Shown here in pieces: positions 43,503 through 50,757 of a DNA stretch of 64,000 nucleotides. Position numbers and translations under genes: made by a program. This DNA is from Natrinema gari JCM 14663. Its GTDB lineage: Archaea > Halobacteriota > Halobacteria > Halobacteriales > Natrialbaceae. Each line of letters begins with the position of its first letter. Within the stretch, counting starts at the first letter, position 1. The notes beneath the pieces are model-generated. The model was given only the letters and a program-made list of their open reading frames with translations, had not been told where the DNA came from and did no database searches. Location of the stretch: positions 1 to 64,000 of the forward strand of contig NZ_AOIJ01000041.1 of assembly GCF_000337175.1 (NCBI RefSeq), in the 5' to 3' direction.

Positions 43503-44342
43503 TCACACGCCGAGGACGGCGCGAGCCGCGAACAAGGCGTTCTCCTTTCGTTCGCGGACCCGGCGGTAGAAGTACTGCATCCATTTGTCGCCGTAGGGAA
43601 CGTACTGATTGACCTCGTATCCCTTTGCCGCGAGTTCGCGCTGAGCGTCCTCGCGAACGCCCATCAACATCTGAATCTCGAACGGCGTCCCGTACTCCTG
43701 ATGGAGGTCGACTGCAGTTCTGAGCATCGCCGGATCGTGACTCCCGACCGCGACGCCCTGGTCAAACTCGCGGAACAGGAACTCGAGGTACTCTTCGTAC
43801 GCGTCGTCGACGGCCGACTTCGAATCGAGAGCGATCGATGACGGTTCGTCGTACGCACCCTTCACCAATCGAACCGCAGCGGGGACATCGGCGAGCCGAG
43901 CGAGATCATCGCGCGTCCGCGTGATGTTCGCCTGAATGGCGACGCCGACGCCGTTGGGATGGTCGCGTGCCGTCGCTTCGACGGCATCCAGTGTCGTGTC
44001 GGTCGTCGTGTGATCTTCCATATCACACCAGACGAACACGTCGTTGGCCGCCGCGGCCTCGACGATCTGTTCGAAGTTGCTCGTGAAAACGTCGGGACCG
44101 ACGTCGATTCCGATCTGGGACGGCTTGACCGAGAGACACCCGTTCAGGTCTCGAACGGCCAGTTGGGAGGCGAGATGGCAGTATTCCTCGGTATCCTCGG
44201 CTGCGGGTCCGGGCTCGTGGTAGTGCTCGCCGAGAAGGTTCAAGATACCGCCTATGCCCGCTTCGTTACACTCCGAAACGTGAGCCAGCGCACCGGATGC
44301 GGATGTCCCGGCGACGAATTGGCTAGCGATCGGGGGGATCAT
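43503..44342 (-). CDS. putA: proline dehydrogenase
   Basis: The 279-residue FAD enzyme oxidises proline to pyrroline-5-carboxylate. PRODH features are LSVKPSQIGIDVG with the catalytic-region Lys, FVWCDMEDHTTTD, GVAIQANITRT, VRLVKGAYDEPS, GSHDPAML, FEIQMLMGVRED and QYVPYGDKWMQYFYRRVRER. The last contains the C-terminal YxxRRxxE substrate motif. The start at 44342 (MIPPIASQFVAG) is chosen because it begins the conserved domain; a start 18 codons upstream is possible. A single-domain enzyme means pyrroline-5-carboxylate dehydrogenase is encoded elsewhere, perhaps by the aldehyde dehydrogenase at 34476. Confidence 0.9.
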   Translation of the reverse strand: MIPPIASQFVAGTSASGALAHVSECNEAGIGGILNLLGEHYHEPGPAAEDTEEYCHLASQLAVRDLNGCLSVKPSQIGIDVGPDVFTSNFEQIVEAAAANDVFVWCDMEDHTTTDTTLDAVEATARDHPNGVGVAIQANITRTRDDLARLADVPAAVRLVKGAYDEPSSIALDSKSAVDDAYEEYLEFLFREFDQGVAVGSHDPAMLRTAVDLHQEYGTPFEIQMLMGVREDAQRELAAKGYEVNQYVPYGDKWMQYFYRRVRERKENALFAARAVLGV

Positions 44343-44411
44343 ACCGAACCGCTCGGACCGCACCCACCTAAGTTGATACCCGACCACAAGATTCACCGCC
44401 TCCGGTGTGAA

Positions 44412-45149
44412 TTAATCCAGCTCCCCGTCGGGATTGAGCAATTTCGCTTCGGCGGTCCGGAGGTGCTCGAGCAGCGTCGTCTTCGAGACGCCGAGTTCCG
44501 CCGCGAGTTCGCGCGTGCTGGTCTCGCGAGGCCATGCGTAGTAGTTCCGTTCGCAGGCGAGATCGAACGCGGCGCGCTGACGCGGCGTGAGACGGTCGGT
44601 CCGATCGAACCGCTCGGTGGAATCGGCGTCAGCCGGAGCGATCCTGCTGATCGAAATCTCGGCGTCGGTCTCGGCGCGAATGGTGTCCAGTCGGTCCCGA
44701 ACCTCGACGCGATCGCCGGCGACGAACACCGGCCAGTGTTCGGCCCCGGCTTCGACGCGTACCGACGCGTCGTGAATGAATTCGTGCGAGACGAGCGTGT
44801 CGCTGATACTGTGTTCGGGATCGTAATCGACGAACAGTTCGCGGGTCACGTTTCCGGGAGTCGGTGCCGTACCGGTCGTCCGCTGTCCGAGCTCGACCGT
44901 CGAGTATGTCAGCGGCGAGTCGTCCACGAACGCGACGAACTCGTCGAGTCGGGCCGTCGTGTCGGCGTAGACGGTAAAGTGCCCTTTGACCGTCTCATCG
45001 AGCGTTCGGTGGACGGTGTGAACGAGGAGTCCGGCGTCGACGGCCTCGGTCGCCTGCAGGCCCCAACAGTCGGGATGCCAGATCTCGAGGGTGAGTCGCG
45101 TGCCCGCTGTCGCCCCTGTCGTGGTCGTCGTCGAGTTCGTGCTACTCAT
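44412..45149 (-). CDS. HTH-10 (Bat-type) regulator, probable proline-catabolism regulator
   Basis: The 245-residue protein has a C-terminal HTH-10 domain: LTPRQRAAFDLACERNYYAWPRETSTRELAAELGVSKTTLLEHLRTAEAKLL. Its large N-terminal half (LTLEIWHPDCWGLQATEAVDAGLLVHTVHR) is a sensory domain of the kind seen in haloarchaeal proline-linked regulators. It lies immediately upstream of proline dehydrogenase on the same strand, with 69 bases between. Activation of proline use by proline is a reasonable inference. Confidence 0.87.
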   Translation of the reverse strand: MSSTNSTTTTTGATAGTRLTLEIWHPDCWGLQATEAVDAGLLVHTVHRTLDETVKGHFTVYADTTARLDEFVAFVDDSPLTYSTVELGQRTTGTAPTPGNVTRELFVDYDPEHSISDTLVSHEFIHDASVRVEAGAEHWPVFVAGDRVEVRDRLDTIRAETDAEISISRIAPADADSTERFDRTDRLTPRQRAAFDLACERNYYAWPRETSTRELAAELGVSKTTLLEHLRTAEAKLLNPDGELD

Positions 45150-45795
45150 ACGTGGGCTCTGAATACTCGTTCTCCCGTGGGGCGCATAAGCATACTGAAG
45201 ATCACCACCGCGTCCGAACGGGCGCCGTGGCGTGTCACGTTCGTCGCCGAACCGGTCGCGGCAGCCACGAGGAGGACGTCCTCGAGTCCAACGAACTCAC
45301 ACGAAACGAGGGGACGAACGGCCGTGTCGACTGCGACGAACGATAGTAGCAACTGAACGTCAGTGCATACCTGATCGCACGACAGCGTTGCGAGCAGTGT
45401 GTACATCGTTTCAATTGCTACTCTAGACATCGGACCGTTGCCGGACGGCCACGAGAGTAATACCGATCGCGTTCCGAATGCGTGAACTACCCACATCCAT
45501 GAGTGATTCATTCACGCGCGATACCGTATATCCGACCGACGCAACCGATGTCTTTCCAGTTGTTCACGCATTTCGAACGACATGCGATCGACCGGCCGTC
45601 TGAGGAGCCGATAACAGCGTCCCTCTGTCTGAGATAATACTGCTGACATTTTTGTTTCATATACTGGATTATATATGGATCGTTCAGTACAAACGCCATG
45701 AAAATTATGATAGATCTGTGAGACGCCGAATTTCGTTCTCGAGGGCGTTCACACATTCCGAACGCTTATACGCCAGTGGTGCCACGGTTCGAACC
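45150..45795. other. intergenic region with MITE-like repeat and the IclR-3 promoter
   Basis: Contains the first 76-bp hairpin repeat (45346-45421). A TATA-like GCTTATACG at about 45765-45773 lies 27 bases before the IclR ATG at 45796. A 41-codon frame at 45479 (MRELPTSMSDSFTRD...) is open but not convincing. Confidence 0.5.
45346..45421 (+). repeat. 76-bp MITE-like hairpin repeat, copy 1
   Basis: Begins GTAGCAACTGAACG and ends TTTCAATTGCTAC, so GTAGCAA/TTGCTAC are terminal inverted repeats. The interior is also self-complementary (CTGATCGCA ... TGCGAGCAG). It differs from copy 2 at 46683 by only three bases. No transposase is nearby. A non-autonomous element or a mobile RNA hairpin fits. 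Confidence 0.75.
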
Positions 45796-46575
45796 ATGAC
45801 GGACGACGGCCCTCGCCCGGTCAAGACAACCAAAACGTCGCTCGCGCTCGCTCGAGCGGTTCGTGACAGCGGCGGGGCGACGTTGAGCGACTTGGCCGAC
45901 CGCCTCGATCTGGCCAAGAGTACCGTACACAACCACCTGCATACACTGGTCGATGAGGGCTTTCTCGTTCGGGATGGCGACACCTATCACGTCGGGCTTC
46001 AGTTTCTCCCGTTTAGCGAACACGCACGCAACCGGAATCCGCTGTACTCGACGGCCCGCCAGCGGGTCTACAGCCTCGCCGAGGAGACGGGCAACGAAGC
46101 CGATTTCATCGTCGAGGAGAACGGCCGCGCGTACACGCTCGAGTATGCAATCGGCGAATCGACGGCCCGTGGGCTTTCGGAATCGAGTCCGTTCCGTGCG
46201 GGCAACCGTTTTCACATGCACAACTGCGCCTCGGGGAAGGCCATGCTCGCGTTGCTGTCCGACGAACGCGTTCGAGAAATACTCGATCGCTGGGGGCTCC
46301 CGGCGACGACCGCCCACACCATAACCGACGAGGCGACGCTGTTCGACGAACTCGAGACGATCCGCCGACAGGGATACGCGACGAACGACGAGGAACTGAT
46401 CGACGGCTATCGGTCCATCGGCGCAGCGGTAACAGGGCCCGACGATGCCGTCGTCGGTGCGTTCTCCGTCGGTGGACCGGCGTATCGTCTGGCCATCGAC
46501 GACTCATCGACTCGGGAAATCGCACAGCTACTGCTGGACGAGATCGACGCGCTTGAGTCGGAACTCCCGGTCTGA
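45796..46575 (+). CDS. IclR-family transcriptional regulator (copy 3)
   Basis: The 259-residue protein has a winged helix (ATLSDLADRLDLAKSTVHNHLHTLVDEGFL) and an effector domain (MHNCASGKAMLALLSDERVREILDRWG, ATNDEELIDGYRSIGAAVTGPDDAVVGAFSVGGPAYRL). It is clearly diverged from the other two IclR proteins and lacks their GTTTG/CAAAC palindrome. The start is supported by a TATA-like box 27 bases upstream. MITE-like repeats lie on both sides, and no target gene is adjacent. Confidence 0.9.
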   Translation: MTDDGPRPVKTTKTSLALARAVRDSGGATLSDLADRLDLAKSTVHNHLHTLVDEGFLVRDGDTYHVGLQFLPFSEHARNRNPLYSTARQRVYSLAEETGNEADFIVEENGRAYTLEYAIGESTARGLSESSPFRAGNRFHMHNCASGKAMLALLSDERVREILDRWGLPATTAHTITDEATLFDELETIRRQGYATNDEELIDGYRSIGAAVTGPDDAVVGAFSVGGPAYRLAIDDSSTREIAQLLLDEIDALESELPV

Positions 46576-46595
46576 TTACTGCCATAGGATTGTAA
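46576..46595. promoter_or_regulatory. recurrent 20-bp dyad, weaker copy 4
   Basis: TTACTGCCATAGGATTGTAA keeps the TTAC and GATTGTAA ends and the length of the dyads at 9244, 27853 and 36209, but the left arm is degraded. It starts on the base after the IclR-3 stop codon. Confidence 0.3.
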
Positions 46596-46682
46596 TTCGC
46601 TCGCGGCGTGATCGCAACCGCGTCGACGGTACCGTTGGGACGACGGCCGCAGCGAGGGTCGCTGCATGCATTCACGGCTATA

Positions 46683-46758
46683 GTAGCAACTGAACGTCAG
46701 TGCACACCTGATCGCACGACAGCGTTGCGATCAGTGTGTACATCGTTTCCATTGCTAC
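46683..46758 (+). repeat. 76-bp MITE-like hairpin repeat, copy 2
   Basis: Same length and orientation as copy 1 at 45346, with three substitutions. The internal arms CTGATCGCA/TGCGATCAG are perfect here, so this copy is closer to a full palindrome. Confidence 0.75.
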
Positions 46759-46913
46759 TATCGGTCGAGAGCCGGACCGGCTCGAATGGGTGTCTCGGGT
46801 CAGGCGATCGAATCGCCTCGGAGACCGGGCATCGTCCAGAACCGCTCGAGTCACCAGCAGCCCTACCCCGGCAATATTATCACTTTCAGATACTGTTTCC
46901 CGTTTGGAAAGGT

Positions 46914-47279
46914 ATGGGGTCGGATGTGCACGATCGACCATCCAGAACATGTGGAGAACGCTCATCGACAGCCGGCGAAGGACCCCAACCGGCTCGGGTT
47001 GCGATCGGCGACCCCGTAAGCGAACTCGAGGAGCGACACGGGTGTCCGGACGCCGTCATCGACCCAGCAGCGATCGACTGCCGCGATACCGAAGTTGATC
47101 CGGCCGAGCGACAACACTCCCTCGATCGTGTGATATACGCCGAGACAAGCACGATCTCGGTGCTGCCGTCCGTCTCGGCGATTCAGCGCCATGACCGCCG
47201 GTTCCACGTCACGACTACGGGTACCGATCTCGAAACGAAAAAACACGACATCGAAACACCGATAAAAGATATCGCTTAA
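46914..47279 (+). CDS. possible small acidic protein, unrecognised
   Basis: The 121-residue frame (MGSDVHDRPSRTC start) looks coding from about residue 35: VSELEERHGCPDAVIDPAAI, then DCRDTEVDPAERQHSLDRVI, then YAETSTISVLPSVSAIQRHD. The pattern and acidic bias are haloarchaeal, while the first 30 residues look random. A TATA-like AATATTATC lies about 35 bases upstream. It could be a real small protein or a decayed gene with a lost N-terminus. The stretches on either side (46759-46913 and 47280-47517) hold nothing recognisable. Confidence 0.35.
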   Translation: MGSDVHDRPSRTCGERSSTAGEGPQPARVAIGDPVSELEERHGCPDAVIDPAAIDCRDTEVDPAERQHSLDRVIYAETSTISVLPSVSAIQRHDRRFHVTTTGTDLETKKHDIETPIKDIA

Positions 47280-47517
47280 AATATATCTCGAGAGACCACT
47301 ATGAGTTATGATGGCTTTGAAAACGCCGCTCAGAATACGCCGAAACGTGGCTCCGAAGCCACATCGATCGCCGGACACGGCTACTCTGAACGGTGCGTTT
47401 GTCGGAGACTCAGCCGTTTGGACGACCGCTGGTTTCCGGGCTCGAGGTCGCTCTCGATGGACGGACAGTCACGTCGGTCCGCTATGCTTTTCCCTCCCTT
47501 CTGCGTCCTCACTACCG

Positions 47518-47994
47518 ATGCGCTACTTCGAGGACATCGAGGTCGGATCGACCGCGGAGTTCGGCGAGTACCACGTCACCAAAGCGGAGATCACCGAGTT
47601 CGCCGAGCAGTACGATCCGCAGCCGTTCCACACTGACGAGGATGCCGCGAACGAATCGGCATTCGGCGAGCTAGTCGCGTCGGGGTGGCATACCGCCGCG
47701 ATATCCATGCGAATGCTCGTGGACAACTACTTGGGGGAGCAAGCGGGTATGGGCGGTCGCAGCGCGGACGAACTACGCTGGGAGCGGCCGGTCACACCGG
47801 GCGAAACGCTCTCGCTCCGACTCGAGGTCGTGGACAAACACTGCTCCGAGAGTGACCCGCAACGGGGATACGTTGACAACTACGTTGAAGTGGTAAATCA
47901 GGACGACGAAGTCGTGCTCTCGTATACCGTGACGGGAATGATCGAACGACGAAAAGACGAGTCGTCTCGTAGTCGCCATATCGACGATAGGTGA
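47518..47994 (+). CDS. MaoC-family dehydratase
   Basis: The 158-residue hot-dog protein starts MRYFEDIEVGSTAEFGEYHV. It carries the hydratase-2 motif FAEQYDPQPFHTDEDAANESAFGELVASGWHTAAI with Asp and His, then a strand-rich C-terminal half (RGYVDNYVEVVNQDDEVVLSYTVTGMI). It would hydrate an enoyl-CoA. The start is set by the family's usual N-terminus; a long upstream in-frame extension lacks conservation. It stands alone, separate from the MaoC protein of the phenylacetate block. Confidence 0.85.
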   Translation: MRYFEDIEVGSTAEFGEYHVTKAEITEFAEQYDPQPFHTDEDAANESAFGELVASGWHTAAISMRMLVDNYLGEQAGMGGRSADELRWERPVTPGETLSLRLEVVDKHCSESDPQRGYVDNYVEVVNQDDEVVLSYTVTGMIERRKDESSRSRHIDDR

Positions 47995-48239
47995 TCACGA
48001 CCGGCGGCAGACCGAGGTTGATTCCGGACGGGATCTCGAGTACTGGGAGAAATCGGGTCGAGCGGACGCTGGCTAGTCTGTTTGGGCAGAGAAGATGCGA
48101 CTTTCTGCGTGAGTTCGGGCAACGCTTTTCTCATTGCCAGTTCGCCGGCCCGGCTCTGACTCGAGCGACGGGACAGTCCTGTCGATCCACCCGGGCCGCC
48201 GATGGACTCGAGTTCAGGGCGAGTGCGGGCTGCATGTCC

Positions 48240-48944
48240 TCAGATGACTGCGGAGCACGCGAGGACGACCGCAACGACGAGTACGGGATAATCAGCCCGC
48301 GAAAAGGCGAGCGGCGGGAGGGTCGGGTTCCACGCGAAGCACCGTGCTTGCAGCGCAAGCGAGAGTCGATCGGCGCGGTCGAAGGCCCGCGACAGTCCGA
48401 GCATGCCGATCGTGCTGGCGCGGTCAACGGCCCCGCGTTCGGTCCCCAGTCGGGCGGCCATCGTCTCGCGGATCGTCCGGAGGTCACTCCGAAGCACGGG
48501 AAGGAACCGGAAGACGAGCGCGACGCCGACCCCGAGTAGTTGCCCCGGCTTTCCGGGAATCGTTCGCTGAATCGCCGCTCGAGAGTCCCGAACCGGGGTC
48601 GAGCGGACGTAGGCCGCACTGACGAGCAGCACGAGCAGGACGCGATAGCTCGCCAACCCCGACGCCGTTGCGGCCGCCCGATCGAACCAGGGCGCGCCGA
48701 GTGTCACCCCCGAGAGGACGGGCGCGAGCGCGAGGACGAGCAGGGCGAACCGGTAGGCGACGAGGGTCCGGCGCAGCGACACCCCGGCACCGGCCATCAC
48801 GAGTCCCGTCAGCGCCGAGAGCACGAGTAACGCCCACGGCGTCGGATGTGCCAAAGCGGTCGCCGCGAATCCGATCTGGACCGCCAGTTTGGTCCGCGGA
48901 TCGAGCCGATGTGCGAACGTGTCGTCGGGTTCGTAGGTCAGCAT
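48240..48944 (-). CDS. bioN: ECF transporter T component (biotin transport, BioN/CbiQ family)
   Basis: The 234-residue membrane protein has about five helices and the two cytoplasmic coupling helices of T components, with the Ala-Arg-Gly-like motifs replaced by IRETMAARLGTERG and LSLALQARCF. The start at 48944 (MLTYEPDDTFAHRLDPRTKL) is the family's usual N-terminus. It is the last gene of bioY-bioM-bioN. It links the ATPase to the substrate-binding S component in the membrane. Confidence 0.85.
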   Translation of the reverse strand: MLTYEPDDTFAHRLDPRTKLAVQIGFAATALAHPTPWALLVLSALTGLVMAGAGVSLRRTLVAYRFALLVLALAPVLSGVTLGAPWFDRAAATASGLASYRVLLVLLVSAAYVRSTPVRDSRAAIQRTIPGKPGQLLGVGVALVFRFLPVLRSDLRTIRETMAARLGTERGAVDRASTIGMLGLSRAFDRADRLSLALQARCFAWNPTLPPLAFSRADYPVLVVAVVLACSAVI

Positions 48945-49014
48945 TGGTGTCTCCGTCCTCGCTGTGGTGGGTGTCTCGAGTCGTCCGTCGCGGTCGGCGG
49001 GCGGAAACGCACCG

Positions 49015-49719
49015 TCATCCGCTCGGAACGCGAACCTCGAGCCCGTCGAGGTCGCCGAGCGCGTTCGCGGGGGGGCCATCGACGACGACGCGGCCGTCGC
49101 GCATGGCGATCACGCGGTCGGCGAGTTCGCAGACGTCTCTGAGATCGTGGGTCGCCAGCAGGACGCCGGTGCCGTCGGCCGCCAGCGACGCGAGTCGCTC
49201 GAGGACCGAGCGGCGCGCAGGGTCGTCGAGCCCGGTGAAGGGTTCGTCGAGGACCAGATGAGTCGGTTCCATCGCGAGCGCGCCCGCGATGGCGACCCGT
49301 GACTGTTCGCCGCCCGAGAGGGCGTCGATCCGGTCGTCCTCGCGGCCGGTCATGTTGACCGCCGCGAGTGCGGCGTCGACGCGACGATCGATCTCGGTCC
49401 GCTCGAGGCCGAGGTTCTCCGGGCCGAAGGCGATATCCGCGCCGACGGTCGCCGAGACGAACTGGTCCCGTGGGTGCTGGAAGACCATCCCGACGCTCGA
49501 GCGGGCGGCGATCAGGTCGTCTTCGACCGGTGTCCCGTCGACGCGGACCGTGCCGGAGTCGGGAGTCAACAGGCCGTTGCAGTGGCGCAGCAGCGTCGTC
49601 TTCCCGCTGCCGTTGGCCCCCGCCAACAGGACGAACTCGCCGTCGTCGATCGACAGCGAGACGTCCTCGAGGACGGGAACGTCGTCGAACGCGTAAGAGA
49701 CGGATCGGAACTCGATCAT
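49015..49719 (-). CDS. bioM: ECF transporter ATPase (biotin transport, BioM/CbiO family)
   Basis: The 234-residue ATPase has Walker A LLAGANGSGKTTLLRHCNGLL, the Q-loop VFQHPRDQFVSATVGADIAFGPENLGL, signature LSGGEQSRVAIAGAL and Walker B HLVLDEPFTGLD. A Q-loop followed by a serine/threonine-rich ECF helix is typical of CbiO-type ECF ATPases. It begins 25 bases after bioY stops. The start at 49719 (MIEFRSVSYAF) is chosen over a longer frame with no conserved sequence. Confidence 0.88.
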   Translation of the reverse strand: MIEFRSVSYAFDDVPVLEDVSLSIDDGEFVLLAGANGSGKTTLLRHCNGLLTPDSGTVRVDGTPVEDDLIAARSSVGMVFQHPRDQFVSATVGADIAFGPENLGLERTEIDRRVDAALAAVNMTGREDDRIDALSGGEQSRVAIAGALAMEPTHLVLDEPFTGLDDPARRSVLERLASLAADGTGVLLATHDLRDVCELADRVIAMRDGRVVVDGPPANALGDLDGLEVRVPSG

Positions 49720-49744
49720 CGAATCGGCTCCCGTCGGGCGGCGA

Positions 49745-50329
49745 TCACGTTGGGTCGATGCGACCGCCTTTGACGATCGCGATCGCGGCGACGATCTTGA
49801 GCAGGTCGCCCGGGATAAACGGAACGACACCGAGGTTGAGGGCCTCGATCGTGCTGAGTTTGAGCATGTATCCGAGCCAGACCGTCCCGAGCGCGTAGAT
49901 GATGGTGAGCGCCGCGAGCAACACCGCGGCGAGGACCGGGACCGACGTTTCCGCGGGATTCTCGAGTTGCCCGCGACCGTGGATGAGGGCCCCGATAACC
50001 AGTGCGGCGATCAGGTACGCCCAGAGGTATCCCGCGGTGTCGCCGACCAGAACACCGAGGCCGCTCGTGCCGTTGGCGAATACCGGGAGCCCGACGGCCC
50101 CCGCGGTCAGATACAGTCCGACCGAGGCCGGCCCCCAGACCGGGCCGAGGTAGAGCCCCATGAGGTAGACGACGAGGACCCCCAGCGACACCGGGACCGG
50201 CGAGAACGGGATCGGAATCGATCCGACCATGACGGCCGCACCCATCAGCGCCGCGAGAACGGCCGCCCGCGCGAACGACCGGACGACGGCATCGTCGACG
50301 CGTTCCACCGAAGTCTGATTCGTTGCCAT
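49745..50329 (-). CDS. bioY: biotin ECF transporter S component BioY
   Basis: The 194-residue protein has about six transmembrane helices. The BioY hallmarks are ALMGAAVMVGSIPIPFSPVPVSLGVLVVYLMGL near the N-terminus, GLPVFANGTSGLGVLVGDTAGYLWAYL in the middle, and VVPFIPGDLLKIVAAIAI at the end. BioY binds biotin with high affinity and works with BioM and BioN encoded directly downstream. Biotin scavenging is therefore the likely role. Confidence 0.9.
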   Translation of the reverse strand: MATNQTSVERVDDAVVRSFARAAVLAALMGAAVMVGSIPIPFSPVPVSLGVLVVYLMGLYLGPVWGPASVGLYLTAGAVGLPVFANGTSGLGVLVGDTAGYLWAYLIAALVIGALIHGRGQLENPAETSVPVLAAVLLAALTIIYALGTVWLGYMLKLSTIEALNLGVVPFIPGDLLKIVAAIAIVKGGRIDPT

Positions 50330-50757
50330 ATCCCTGCTCTCTCGTAAACCGGGATCAAGACTTCGGTTTCCGAGATTATCGGAACGCGGACTGACACGTT
50401 TTCTCGAGCCGGTTTCGCGACGGGTGGGAGTCGGCCCGGGAGCGAAACAGCGGGCTTCCTCCCAGCAGCGGTGACGGTTGCCGTCGCTGTCCGATTCTGG
50501 ATGGCCCGGTCAGCGGGCGTCACGCGGCCGTCCGTGCCGACCACACGCTCGATCGGAACGGGTAATATCCGATTGTCTCGCCTCGCGAACCGGAACGACC
50601 GGCGTCCTTATGCGCGCGTTCCGCGCCGTGGTGGAAAAATGCGAACCGGTAGTACGAGGGCCGTCGATCGGGTGAACTCCGCCTCGAACGTGAGTGCCGG
50701 ACGAAACGGCGCGGTCGAACCGACGGGAACGCGTGCCGCGACGGGAGGACTCGGTCG
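50330..50757. other. intergenic, divergent 5' ends; no motif identified
   Basis: The stretch separates bioY from the giant repeat-protein gene. No clear TATA-like box or palindrome was recognised for either. Open frames are GC-rich shadows. Confidence 0.5.

Noticed and set aside
45775-45800. possible tRNA T-loop (GGTTCGAACC) before the IclR-3 start
   Set aside because: No acceptor stem, anticodon arm or CCA-adjacent pairing surrounds it; it is promoter-proximal sequence.
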